From Russula earlei (lineage: Eukaryota > Basidiomycota > Agaricomycetes > Russulales > Russulaceae), in NCBI GenBank assembly GCA_025769875.1, contig JAGFNK010000033.1, positions 124,001-188,000 on the forward strand: DNA of 64,000 nt, in the 5' to 3' direction. The notes below the pieces were generated by a model that had not been told where the DNA came from, did no database searches, and worked only from the letters and a program-made list of their open reading frames with translations. Shown here piece after piece: positions 1-9,752 of the stretch. The position numbers and the translations under genes were made by a program. The first letter of the stretch is position 1. Each line of letters starts with the position of its first letter.

Positions 1-840
1 TGCTGGTGGCGTGAGGCGACGGCAGTGCGTCTGTGCTGGTGTCGTGCGTGACTGAAACTTTGGCGCTAGGCGTGACATCGACTGAGATTGAGGATGAAAC
101 CAAGAGGGCGACGGACTGAGCTGAGGCGACGGCGGCAGATAACACTAGAGCTGGGGCGGCGACAGGAGACGTTGGGGCAGTGGTGGCACCTGGCGATTGA
201 AGTGATACGGCGGGCCAGGCTGAGGCAGCGGACAGGGCAGAGACGGCGGCGGCTGGCGATGCTGGCGATACGGCGGACTGGGCTGAACTGATGGCTGATG
301 GGGCAGGGGAGGCAGCTGGCATTGTGGGCGGCGTGAGAACTGGTGAGGAGACGACTGAGGCAGGTGAAGGTGAGGCCATGTGAGACGGGATGGAGCCGGC
401 AGCGGCGGCGGTTGAGACGACGGTGGTGGAAACTAAGATAGCAAAACTGGCTGGCAATACGGATGCTACGGTGGATGGGGCGTGTACAGCAACAACGGAG
501 ACGGCTGGCGATGAGACTACTGAGGTGGCAGCGGGCGGTGCTGTACTGACGATGGCGGGCAAGGCTAAGACGGAGGCTGCTGATGATATTGGGACTGAGG
601 TGATGGCGACGGATGCGGATGAGTGTGGGGCGGTGGCGACTGAATTGCATGCGATGGTGTGTGAGCGCGGGGGTGAGGCAGCGGCTGTGACAATCGTGGG
701 CGAAGCAGGGACGGGGACAGGCAGGACTGAAGGTGCGGGGAGGACGGCTTGCATGGCAGAGATGGCGAAAGGAGCAGCAGGGATGACGGGAGCAGGAGTG
801 GGCGATGTGGAGGTGATGGTGGGCGAATGGTATGTGAAAT
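1..840. other. Purine-skewed low-complexity DNA with a doubtful ORF (390-1046)
   Basis: The plus strand is strongly G-rich and built from loosely repeated words such as GGCGATG, CTGGCGATACGG and GGGACTGAGG. Several frames stay open because of this composition, including a plus-strand ORF at 390-1046 whose product is mostly Ala, Thr, Glu and Gly with no recognisable motif. I do not treat it as a gene. From about 840 onwards the composition becomes ordinary. It could be a degenerate minisatellite or the edge of a decayed repeat-rich gene running off the left end. Confidence 0.4.
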
Positions 841-1046
841 CTGATCGCGAGTCGTCTTCATCGCGAGCCCACATTCGAGCCACAATTCGCTGCACTTCGA
901 GGGAGACCTTTTGGCTTCTTGCCATCAGAGAGGAAGCAGGGAACAAAGTGCTAGATGCCTACATCATTCCCACAACTGTGACCGTGCTTACCCGACATGG
1001 GCATGTCCGAAATTCAATGTATCTGTTCTCGGAACAGAATGTTTAG

Positions 1047-1714
1047 AAAGTACATTTTATTCCGGTTCGAATGGGCTATGATTTATGATTTTTTGCTTAG
1101 AATTCGGCGAGATACATCAAGTTCTTCTACCAACCCTTTTCTTTTCGGAAATTTCCGGCGCGTCACGTTATCTGAAAACGACAATAAGCACTAATATGTG
1201 TTACATAGTAACTGTTATAAGACGGCCAATAAATCTGGGGGGGTCAGGCGGATATGGTCTCAATATAAAGATTATTGAGCCATCGGTAGTGATCAATTGG
1301 CGCTAAAGTGTCATAGTACGCACTAAAGTCATAAGTGTGCGCTAAGTGTGATAGCACACATTCGGTACAATAAACGCAGTACTAGCAATATGCATGGTAA
1401 ATATTCAGGCAACTGTCGCTATTAGATGACGCCTGCGGACCACTGCCCATTTTGAGTTAATCTAAATTCAACATATGCAAGGTGAGTCGGGGATGACCAG
1501 TGTGTCGGGAAGTCCAGTGTGTCCGACTTGTTGATGTCTCGAATGAAAATATATCATCCCTTGATCGAGAAGCTCTGGCATGCAGTTTAGACGTGCTTCT
1601 GGACAAGGCGGCACGCTAACATGATGTCGGATCACCGTTGAATAGTAAGACGGCAGCGGTATGACGTGCGTGATGAATCCGAAGTGAGATGGCTGTGCCG
1701 TCAAAAAGTTCCGG
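1047..1714. other. Non-coding stretch; part is duplicated near 15.5 kb
   Basis: No gene is visible. About 1595-1672, just downstream of the RIB7 remnant, resembles 15493-15580: both contain CTTCTGGACA or CTCTGGACA followed by a shared GGATCACC.TTGAAT core. The second copy has several CG sites replaced by TG or CA. 1310-1370 holds a few short repeats of a GCGCTAAGTGT-like word. Confidence 0.4.
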
Positions 1715-2778
1715 TCACGATAAAAGTTTGAGCGCAACGAGGATATCCCGACCGAACAACTCCGTCTGAATGTATTCCAAACTAGGAATCTGTTCCCGTC
1801 CCTGAACCGTATCCCACACCGTCGCGGCCAACGAGTACGGGGGAGGTGGTCACGATCAGTGCATCGGCGAGGCGCTCGGATAAAAATGATTGAATGACAC
1901 GAGCGCCACCTTCGACCATGACTGAGTGGATGCCTTCCTCGCGAAGCGAGCGCAGGACAGCTCGGGGGGGAAGATTGGAGGTTGCTGGGGGAAGATCGGG
2001 ATCTGCCTGGCGTCAGCGGCGTCGCAAGGATCACGGAAGAGTAGACGGACGTATTGTCTCGGCTCTACGAGGATCACGGTGGCACTGGCGGCTTGCAGCA
2101 CGTCACGACGTGCCTCCCATCGTTGTAATTTCTCGCCGTGATCTTCGCTTGCGAAGAACCCCTCGATCTTTGGCGGAGGGGCAGAGATAACCCACGGTGA
2201 GACACCTACGCCCTTCGCCGCGTTGGTAATGGTGGTGAAAGCCGCAGAGGTGCGTCGAGAACAATAGGACGAGGGTGGTGGTAATACTGAAAATGCGTGT
2301 TTTGTGCCGGAAAAGGGAGAAGACGGACGGCCGAAATAGATCGATTAATGGGGTGGATTGTAATGCACGTGGACACGATGACGGGACGCGCACCGTTCAG
2401 CTGGAGATTGTCGTTCACGGCCGTGCCAACACCGATGAAAATGCCGTCATGCATCGTTCGCATCCTGTCTTGCGAAGCATCAACAAAGATGGCCTGGTCG
2501 AGGGGTAGGGCGGTGATGGCTCACCAGTGGGTCATCTTCATACTCTCTTCGCCGCTAAGAAAAAGTTGTCTCCCGCCTGTGCCGGCAATTTTTGCGTCGA
2601 TTGACTGCGCAAACGTGAGGGTAACGCGTGAACGCGTGTTGTCTGATGGCACGAGACCGATCTGGAAGCGGTGCGGTTCTGGTTGTACATCTATACCCAC
2701 AGGCAGAACAACGAATGTGGAGACAAGAATTTGAGGAGGACCCCTGCCATATTGTCTGGTTTGCTCGCAGATATACAA
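1715..2778 (-). pseudogene. RIB7: RIB7-like riboflavin biosynthesis reductase, broken
   Basis: Successive minus-strand reading blocks match the RibD_C family (fungal RIB7, the NADPH reductase of 2,5-diamino-6-ribosylamino-pyrimidinone phosphate in riboflavin synthesis). Seen in order: VTLTFAQSIDAKIAG near 2600, MRTMHDGIFIGVGTA near 2450, HHPRPIVLD near 2270, GVGVSPWVISAPPPKIEG near 2200, GIHSVMVEGGARVIQSFL near 1920, and the terminal block EYIQTELFGRDILVALK ending at a stop at 1715-1717. A 60-bp intron (2524 down to 2465, GTGAGC...ACAG) joins the first two blocks exactly. A second intron (roughly 2390-2287) and perhaps a third (near 2040-1975) are needed. The frame is also broken near 2225 and again near 1797, where one extra base gives a premature stop at 1782-1784. 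I therefore call it a pseudogene, although sequencing errors cannot be excluded. The start at 2778 is the first ATG of the open frame. Confidence 0.8.
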
Positions 2779-3254
2779 TCAAGACGACGAACGTTAGTCG
2801 CCTTCGCACGCACTTGACGCGCGGTGCCGATCCAGGCCAATCCGCATCTAAGTTGCCTTGCAGCTGAATTGCAGCCATCAGCTTACAATCATATCAATCA
2901 ACATAAAATATCATCGTAGGGTAAGACCGCATGGCACAGCTCTTCAATTCAAACCACTACAGCGGTGGTGTGCGCTCCACTTGAGACATTTTCGAGTGGC
3001 TTTCATGAGCAAGCCTGGAAATATCAATGATGCGTGATGTCCCATCATGACATCATGATACGACACATGTATAGCCCTCCGTATCCTGATCCGAGGTGGT
3101 GGGGATGCCACAGTATAAAGCTAGTCCCTGCAGTTACAATCCTCTCCAGCTGTGCTCCAACTCACCATCACTCACGACTAACGGGTACCGGTTACCTGCA
3201 GTCTACCCCGACAACTTTTATTTCAGAAACCTATATTCCTACGCATAAGTACAG
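2779..3254 (+). promoter_or_regulatory. Divergent upstream region with TATA box at 3114-3120
   Basis: This gene-free stretch lies between the minus-strand RIB7 remnant and the plus-strand secreted-protein gene. A TATAAAG box at 3114-3120 lies 135 bp upstream of the start codon at 3255, leaving room for a 5' leader of about 100 bases. A TGATGACATCATGA-like palindromic word near 3045-3060 could be a bZIP-type site; that is inference. Confidence 0.45.
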
Positions 3255-3606
3255 ATGCGCACCTCGTTTATTTTTGCCATGTTTTGCCTCGCTGGTGGCA
3301 TCGTTCCATCGCTCGCACGTCCCGCAACGTACGCCGACCTCTTCGAGTTCAGTTTCTCCCCTGAAGTTAACATTACGTTGCAGAAAAGAGCGATTCCCGC
3401 CCCTTGAAGAAATGGACTTGCCCACGCGGCAAAAGATATACAATCAAAAATTGAGATATTTGAATGATAATCGGCATTTGCTTTCCAGTCATGATTACGG
3501 GAAAGAAATGGATTATTTAAACTCGATCATGGCTCTGAAGAGAGCTGCCCTCAATGATCCGAAGACCAACGCAGATGCAACCACAACGCGAGGGGTCAAG
3601 GGTTGA
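3255..3606 (+). CDS. Small secreted protein, two exons
   Basis: Exon 1 (3255-3328) starts MRTSFIFAMFCLAGGIVPSL, a typical N-terminal signal peptide with a hydrophobic core of about 15 residues and a likely signal-peptidase site at SLA-R. A 55-bp intron (3329-3383) has a GTACGC donor, a GTTAAC branch-like site and a TTGCAG acceptor. Exon 2 (3384-3606) continues KERFPPLEEMDLPTRQK and ends ATTTRGVKG with TGA at 3604-3606. The mature part is about 75 residues, charged, Asn/Leu/Lys-rich and cysteine-free, with a short helical-looking stretch (LRYLNDNRHLL). Without splicing, the signal-peptide frame stops at 3407. Family unknown; small secreted or effector-like proteins of this size are common in fungi. 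A TATA box lies upstream. The intron is inferred from sequence only. Confidence 0.6.
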
Positions 3607-4164
3607 GCAAGCCAGAGATTGAGAGGTTTTATACATACAAGGAGAGGAGACAAGAAAGAAATCGAGAACATTCACGACGGTCAGGAAGGGATAAGTCGAC
3701 TCTGCTTATAAGGTAGACGACGCTCATAATCGACCAATGTCACGTGGTGTTACTTTTGTGTGACAATCCTGGTCGGATTAGGAAGTTTTGCCTCGGGGAA
3801 ACTGCGGGGTGCTCTTCCTGCAATTCTCGAGAAAGAATCGGGAAATCGGTGACCAACATTTTGTAATAGTAGTTGTTTATTGTATGTATTCACAATCTTA
3901 TGATGAAGGAGTAAGAAATGACTGAGAAATAAAAGAAACAAATTTGGCATCTATCTCCAATCACTGATTGTGGCGTGTGATCTGATGGAATGAGCGTTGA
4001 ACGTCGCATGTCATCTGAGAAACAAACTCAACATGTGAAAGGGGTTTAATTCGACACATAAACAATGTTAAATGATTCCCTTCAGGTGGATGGAGGATGT
4101 CTCTGAGATCCTGGAGTGCTGCTTGAGCCTGTGTCTGTGTTGGGGCTTCGCGTTCCTTTCCCGC
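3607..4164. other. Gene-free stretch containing one copy of a dispersed repeat
   Basis: No gene is seen. It includes 3670-3746, homologous in inverted orientation to 10960-11087. 3860-3950 is AT-rich and could be 3' untranslated sequence of the secreted-protein gene. Confidence 0.4.
3670..3746 (-). repeat. Dispersed repeat, empty-site copy
   Basis: This 77-bp block (AAGGGATAAGTCGACTCTGC, then TTATAAGG, then ATAATCGACCAA.GTCACGTG) is repeated as its reverse complement at 10960-11087. The only large difference is a 49-bp element inserted at the central TATA in the second copy, so this copy is the unoccupied version of that site. Confidence 0.75.
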
Positions 4165-4288
4165 TCATGTTTCCTCAACATTTGGACCTGTAAAGTTATG
4201 TCTGAGCCCTCTTGTTTCTCTGCTTGAGTCTGGTCCTCCAGTGGTATCCTTAAATCCTTCGGGTTGGTTTTCCGTAGGTCTGGAGTCA
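4165..4288 (-). pseudogene. 3' part of a hypothetical ORF split by copia-1
   Basis: When the copia-1 element and one copy of its GTGCA target duplication are removed, the minus-strand frame coming from 10542-10139 continues here without interruption for about 41 codons (TDSRPTENQPEG at first) to a TGA at 4165-4167. The encoded tail is hydrophilic and Ser/Thr/Gly-rich, with no recognised domain. It belongs with the piece at 10139-10542. Confidence 0.6.
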
Positions 4289-4293
4289 GTGCA

Positions 4294-4679
4294 TGTTGAA
4301 CCGGAACCCGAACGGATCAAAGAAGGCGAAGACCTTCATACAAGGTTCAAGATCCGCTCATAGATGTTACGTGTTAGACAGAACTCTAGTATATGCGCTT
4401 ATGGCAATAGGGTTACGCATAGTATGCTATCTATCACAAGATGCAGCCTTATGCTGCGTCTAGAACGTTTCCACATCACGCGTCACTTAATGCGCGATAT
4501 AGTGGACACCTGTAGTCACCTCTTTTGGACTTAGGAACAGCCCTGGGTCATAGAGGTATAAATACCATACTTGTAGATGAGTATACATATCGCTCTACAC
4601 CCCAATATCACTTGAGCATTAAGCACAACCTCTAAGGTGGGTTGCTTGGCCTGTTAGCTGCGCTCTATGCTGCGCAACA
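4294..4679 (+). repeat. Copia-1 5' LTR
   Basis: 386 bp, TG...CA ended, starting TGTTGAACCGGAACCCG and ending CTATGCTGCGCAACA. A TATAAATA box near 4558 lies inside the LTR, consistent with its promoter role. Confidence 0.95.
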
Positions 4680-4691
4680 GGTTATGGGCCC
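4680..4691 (+). other. Copia-1 primer-binding site, half-tRNA type
   Basis: GGTTATGGGCCC directly follows the 5' LTR. Its complement GGGCCCATAACC resembles the anticodon stem-loop of initiator tRNA-Met (CAT anticodon flanked by GGGCY and AACC). Drosophila copia is known to prime from an internal tRNA-iMet fragment. The copia-2 element in this window has the same site next to its 5' LTR. Confidence 0.6.
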
Positions 4692-4847
4692 TGTAAGCCA
4701 TGCGCCTTCATCGGCTGCAACGATGGCGAAGCATCCCTGAAGCCTGCATGCTGCGGCGAGCTAGTCTACCCTATGGGGAGACTATGTCGGCTTGTTTAAT
4801 ACAAATACTCTTACTGACGACCTCTAAGCCCTCTTCTAACAGCTACA

Positions 4848-6024
4848 ATGTCGTCGTCTCAACCCTCTGCCCCTGTTGTCCCCATCCTCGATGGTGCAAA
4901 CTATGGTATATGGTCAAAGGCTATGAAAGCCTACCTCATGTCCGTTGGACTGTGGGGTTATTGCAATGGCACATTTGAACTGCCAGTCCTTCCTGGACTT
5001 CCTCAGGCGCCTCTTGCTGAAGAGATTGCTGCCCAGAATGCTGCTATTGCAGCTTTGAAAGAATGGAACAAAGGGAATGATATGGCAGTCGGTCATATGG
5101 TCCTTAGATCGAGCATCGCGATCCAACAAGATCTTACGTCTTTGGATAACGCTGAGACAATCTGGAATCGCCTAGACACCCTTTATGGCACGGCGACGAC
5201 CACCACGATCTATAAGGACTTCAAAGAAGCCATCTCCATCCGCATTAACCCGAGCCAACATCCTGGCCCACAAATAGATCGGATACACGCTGCATTCCAG
5301 CGTCTTACCGCCTCCTCCCTTCACATCCCTGACACCCTGCAGGCGCTGATCATCCTTGCTGCCATTCCCCAGAAATGGGAAATGCTTGTCCACATTCTTG
5401 CTCAGAACTATGAAATAGCCGACCTTAATGCTAAGGACGTCCGAGAGGCTATCGTCTCTCAATATCAAACTGAGATCAATCGTGGAACAGGCAAGAAGCA
5501 CAGCTGCGCAGAAGCTTTCAGCTGTCAAGCGCAAGCATGGTGACCCTTCCTTCTCCAATCAGCAGCAGGGCAATAAGCCCAAGCGCGATGAAGATAAGGA
5601 CAAGCGCCAGCGCGGTAAGCGCGGCGGAAAAGGCAAAGGGAAAGGCAAGGAGAAGGCCGATCAAAGCCATGGTCCCGGGCACTCCCACATTGCGGACGTT
5701 GCCGCACTCCCACTCCCGACCAATACCACTATCGCCCATCTGGGTCCTTCGGGGATCCAACAACGTACCGTCCCGACTGCGACTGACCCTCGCAAACGCA
5801 CTCACGGCCCTTACAAGGCCTTAAACAAAGCGCTTGATCTTGCTGACGATCTTGGGGTAACTCCCACTATACAGACAGTCAAGACCCTCGAGCAGCGGAT
5901 CTCGACTCAATCCGCTGCCTCGACAAGTGCAGTCAAACTTCCGTCGCCCGTCCCTGAGCCTATGGACCAGGATGATGGCGACTTCGCACAAACAAATACT
6001 GTCGGATTTATTCGACATATATGA
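4848..6024 (+). CDS. gag: Copia-1 gag, with a frame change near 5490
   Basis: Frame one (4848-5543) starts MSSSQPSAPVVPILDGANYG and follows the copia Gag (UBN2-like) pattern: NYGIWSKAMKAYL near the N-terminus, IWNRLDTLYG and LIILAAIPQKWE in the middle. The frame then shifts by +1 near 5490 into a Lys/Arg/Gly-rich basic stretch (KRGKRGGKGKGKGKEK near 5630) and continues to 6024. The basic tail may replace the nucleic-acid-binding zinc knuckle, because I see no canonical CX2CX4HX4C in Gag. The shift is either a one-base insertion or a programmed +1 event as in Ty1. A further +1 step near 6000 leads into pol. Confidence 0.75.
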
Positions 6025-9000
6025 CGGTATTCCAGAAGGTGCTGCCACCCCTGAGCGTGCTCCGACTCCGTCGGATGAAGCGCTTGATTGGGGCAGCGAC
6101 CCCGAAGATAATGAAGCGTGCGTGCGCCTCCCTCTCTCCTTTCACTCGCTAAAGAACCTATTAGCATCTCCCCAGCCCCTAAGCGGGCTAGATATGTCTA
6201 ATAAATGTTCGCTTGTATCATATAATGTACAAATTAGCGAAGGGACTACTTCCCTTCAAAGTGAATGTAACAAAAATTGTTCGAGATGTAGAGGAAAGCA
6301 CGACTTGAGTAAAATGGGATCCTTATGGCTCCTTGACTCTGGCGCGTCCGCACACTTCACCTTCGAAATAAAAGACTTTATAGAGTATACGCCGGCTTTG
6401 CCGCACGAAAGATCCCCTGTTAAAACTGCCGATAACACTATATATGTGGAAGGCAAAGGCGCTGTGTTGCTTCGGCACACTGTCAACTCTAAAACAGTTG
6501 TCACGCGCATTTCTCCTGTTCTCTATATTCCGAAAATTAACACTCGGATATTATCTATGGGGGAGTTCTTACAACAAGGGATGCATGCATTAGGGAATAG
6601 AAATCATATTTCCCTACGAGAGGATGGACGTATAATCCTGTCCTCTTACCCCTTATTCCCGGGTCAAACCACATATTGGTTAGACGCCTCAATTGAAAGT
6701 GCGCAAGCGCATTCTCTTATCTACGCGGTAGATTATGATGTCATACACCGACGCCTTGGCCACCCATCTAAGGATGTCGTAACACGTGCTAAGACACATA
6801 CCAAGGGTCTCCCTGAAGACCTGAAAATCCCTCAGGAACAGCCGGTATGTCCTGGCTGCGCGCAAGGCAAAATGCCTGCATCTGTGCACCCCCCTTCTGA
6901 AACTCGTGCTTCCGCACCGTTCGAGCGTATCCACTCGGACCTCAAGAGTTTCCCTGTGAAGTCGTATCATAAGTACGAATATTTCGTCAGCTTCATTGAC
7001 GATTATTCCTCCTATGCATGGATCACACTCTTAAAAAATAAAAAGTCGACCATAATGGCCGTCAAGCAATTCCTTGCTATGGTGAAGAACCAATACAAAG
7101 CAGGAATCAAAGAGTGGATGTCCGATGCTGGCGGAGAGTACAAATCCGAGGCCTTTGATAACGTCCTAAAGGACGAAGGAATTAAAATCCTGCAAAGTGC
7201 CCCATACACTCCACAACAGAATGGACGTGCAGAGCGCTTTATGCGCACTGTAATGGACAAAGCTCAAGCAATGCGCCTTGAAGCTTGTCTACCTCCCTCC
7301 TGGTGGGAATTTGCAGTGAATCATGGGACACACTGTTACAATAGGACACCTGCCAGACGCCTTCAATGGCGTACACCCTACGAAGTCCTAAAGAACGAGG
7401 TCCCTGATATCTCACACCTCAGAGTATTTGGTTGCGGTGCATATGTGCACATACCAGAAAAGCGTCGAGTCAATAAGCTTTCGCCTAAAAGCGAGCTAAT
7501 GATCTACCTTGGTCACACTGAGGGGATCAAAGCCTCACTCTTCATAAGGCTTCCTAATAATACACTTTACACAAATGCTACCGCCCTGTACGATGAGACC
7601 CTGTACCCCAAATGCGACAAAGCGCGCACTAAAGGTACCACGCGGATTAATGAACCGTGTGAGGAACTACCGCAACAACCTGTCGAAGACACCATTCCTG
7701 GTGTTGACGACCCATTCCCTACAATTAAAAGTGAGGACGATGAGCAGCCTATACAGGCGCCAGAGGAAGAGGAACGCGAGCAAACACCCGTCCCTCCTAC
7801 ACCGTCCCCTCCTCCTGTTGAAGAACCTGTACCTCTTCGAAGGTCTCAGTGGTTGAGGAAAGTACCTACCCGTCCAGGCAACGTCTATGGTGAACGCAGA
7901 CACCCCACAGAAGTGGAAAAAGACGTTCGGCGCACACGCACATGGAGAACAATGACAGAAAACCAACCCGGTAGCTCCGGTGAGGGTAGTACGTCAGGAT
8001 CGGCCGCACCAGGCCCTTACCCTCCTGTCGTCCTTGACGATCAACCGCCGCAAGCCTCTGAGGATGAGGTAGAAGACATTCTACGTCTTGCAAGGGAAGG
8101 GGGAGTCAAATTTCTGAACTATCTGCTCGCCCAAGCAGTTCCACTAAGTTCAGATACACCTGATACTGCGAAGATTCGCGAATGGACCTTTAGGGACATT
8201 CTGCGAATGCCAAGTGAACTCCAAAAGGAGTGGAAAGATGCTTGTCGCGAGGAGTTGGAATCCCTCCGCAGACGCAAAGTCTTCGAACTAGTCGATCCTC
8301 CCAAGGATCGCAAAATAATTAAAAATAGATGGGTATTCGACCTTAAGTCTGATGGTCGTAAAAAAGCCAGACTAGTCGCCAAAGGCTTCTCCCAAGTAGA
8401 AGGCATTGACTATGACGAAATATTCTCACCCGTGGTACGGTTTGAGACAGTCCGCCTGATGATTGCGCTCGCAGCGCTCAAAAACTGGCACATTAGCGGA
8501 CTAGACGTCAAGACTGCCTTTCTCTATGGAGAGCTCGATGAAGAGCTCTATATGGAACAGCCCGAGGGCTTCAAAATAAAAGGCCAAGAGCGTAAAGTCA
8601 TGCGCCTTAAACGCGCAATATATGGACTTAAGCAAGCGGCACTTGCTTGGTGGAAAGCCCTTGACAAGTCCATGGCCTCGCTCGGCCTTATTTGCCTTAT
8701 GTCTGACTCTGGGCTCTTTGTTAGTAAAGACAAGAGCATCATAGCCATCGTCTATGTTGATGATGTGCTCTTCTTTGGAGCAGACAAAAAACAAATCAAT
8801 AAAACAAAGGAGCGCTTTATGAAGCTCTGGGAATGTCGAGATCTGGGCGATGCCCAAGAATTTCTACGCATGCGCATTCAACGCAAGTCTGGTCAAATAC
8901 ATCTAGACCAGACTGAGTATCTTATGAAAGTGTTGCAGCGTTTCGACTTGCTTAACGCAAACCCTGCTCCTACTCCGCTACCAGAGGGCTATCACCCCTC

Positions 9001-9703
9001 TCCCAACACTTCCGCTTCTGACCCAGCCTTGCGGTCAAAATTCCAGCAAGTTATAGGATCACTCCTGTATATAATGCTTGGAACGCGTCCAGACATAGCC
9101 TTTGTGGTCACTAAGTTGTCGCAACATGCTGCCAATCCCTCAGAGGACCATCTAAATCGTGCATTCTATATTTGCCGATACCTCTTGGGAACCGCCAATT
9201 ATGCCTTGGTCTATGATGGACCATCTAATGGCGGCTTGATGGCATATGCCGACTCTGACTGGGCTTCTGATCCGACTAATCGGAAGTCCACTACAGGCTA
9301 TATGGTGAACTTGGCTGGAGCAATATTTTCGTGGAACTCACGAGCGCAAAAAACAGTCGCGCTCTCCTCTACTGAAGCTGAGTATATGTTGCTCTCTGAC
9401 ACGAGCAGACAGTTGGTTTGGATTAAATCCTTACTAACAGAACTTGGCATTAATCTTGCTCCCATCCCACTGTTCGGTGATAACCAAGGCTCAATATTCT
9501 TAGCCTCCAACCCTGTGCAAGAAAAGCGCATCAAACACATTGATTTGCGCTATCACTTCATTCGTGAAGTCATACAAAACAAACAGGTGGAGCTATTCTT
9601 TATTGAAGGGGCTAACAACCCTGCCGACATGTTCACCAAGAACCTTGGTCGCGTCAAGTTCCTCAAATTCAGGGAGCAACTAGGACTAACGTTCTACCCC
9701 TGA
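5927..9703 (+). CDS. pol: Copia-1 pol polyprotein (PR-IN-RT-RH)
   Basis: One uninterrupted frame of about 1250 codons. Visible domains: aspartic protease LLDSGASAHF near residue 137; integrase zinc finger beginning HRRLGHPS near 274 with CPGCAQGK; integrase core with FIDDYSSYAW, SDAGGEY and PQQNGRAER; reverse transcriptase with FSQVEGIDYDEIFSPV, GLDVKTAFLYGE and the catalytic YVDDVLFFG near 942; RNase H with YADSDWASDP near 1107, LSSTEAEYM and KRIKHIDLRYHFIR. The IN-before-RT order defines the copia superfamily. The frame has no ATG near its 5' end, so it is expected to be made by frameshifting from gag. All catalytic motifs look intact; with near-identical LTRs this copy may still be functional. 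Confidence 0.95.
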   Translation: MQSNFRRPSLSLWTRMMATSHKQILSDLFDIYDGIPEGAATPERAPTPSDEALDWGSDPEDNEACVRLPLSFHSLKNLLASPQPLSGLDMSNKCSLVSYNVQISEGTTSLQSECNKNCSRCRGKHDLSKMGSLWLLDSGASAHFTFEIKDFIEYTPALPHERSPVKTADNTIYVEGKGAVLLRHTVNSKTVVTRISPVLYIPKINTRILSMGEFLQQGMHALGNRNHISLREDGRIILSSYPLFPGQTTYWLDASIESAQAHSLIYAVDYDVIHRRLGHPSKDVVTRAKTHTKGLPEDLKIPQEQPVCPGCAQGKMPASVHPPSETRASAPFERIHSDLKSFPVKSYHKYEYFVSFIDDYSSYAWITLLKNKKSTIMAVKQFLAMVKNQYKAGIKEWMSDAGGEYKSEAFDNVLKDEGIKILQSAPYTPQQNGRAERFMRTVMDKAQAMRLEACLPPSWWEFAVNHGTHCYNRTPARRLQWRTPYEVLKNEVPDISHLRVFGCGAYVHIPEKRRVNKLSPKSELMIYLGHTEGIKASLFIRLPNNTLYTNATALYDETLYPKCDKARTKGTTRINEPCEELPQQPVEDTIPGVDDPFPTIKSEDDEQPIQAPEEEEREQTPVPPTPSPPPVEEPVPLRRSQWLRKVPTRPGNVYGERRHPTEVEKDVRRTRTWRTMTENQPGSSGEGSTSGSAAPGPYPPVVLDDQPPQASEDEVEDILRLAREGGVKFLNYLLAQAVPLSSDTPDTAKIREWTFRDILRMPSELQKEWKDACREELESLRRRKVFELVDPPKDRKIIKNRWVFDLKSDGRKKARLVAKGFSQVEGIDYDEIFSPVVRFETVRLMIALAALKNWHISGLDVKTAFLYGELDEELYMEQPEGFKIKGQERKVMRLKRAIYGLKQAALAWWKALDKSMASLGLICLMSDSGLFVSKDKSIIAIVYVDDVLFFGADKKQINKTKERFMKLWECRDLGDAQEFLRMRIQRKSGQIHLDQTEYLMKVLQRFDLLNANPAPTPLPEGYHPSPNTSASDPALRSKFQQVIGSLLYIMLGTRPDIAFVVTKLSQHAANPSEDHLNRAFYICRYLLGTANYALVYDGPSNGGLMAYADSDWASDPTNRKSTTGYMVNLAGAIFSWNSRAQKTVALSSTEAEYMLLSDTSRQLVWIKSLLTELGINLAPIPLFGDNQGSIFLASNPVQEKRIKHIDLRYHFIREVIQNKQVELFFIEGANNPADMFTKNLGRVKFLKFREQLGLTFYP

Positions 9704-9743
9704 ATGTGGGAAAATGCTCATGGCATCTACCGATGCACTTAGC

Positions 9744-9752
9744 AAGGGGGAG
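9744..9752 (+). other. Copia-1 polypurine tract
   Basis: AAGGGGGAG lies directly before the 3' LTR, the expected place for the plus-strand primer of reverse transcription. Confidence 0.8.

Noticed and set aside
66..650. Minus-strand 194-residue ORF
   Set aside because: Arg/Ser/His/Cys-rich product of skewed composition; no domain and competes with equally open frames.
565..885. Minus-strand Pro/Ser/His-rich ORF
   Set aside because: Composition artefact of the G-rich plus strand.
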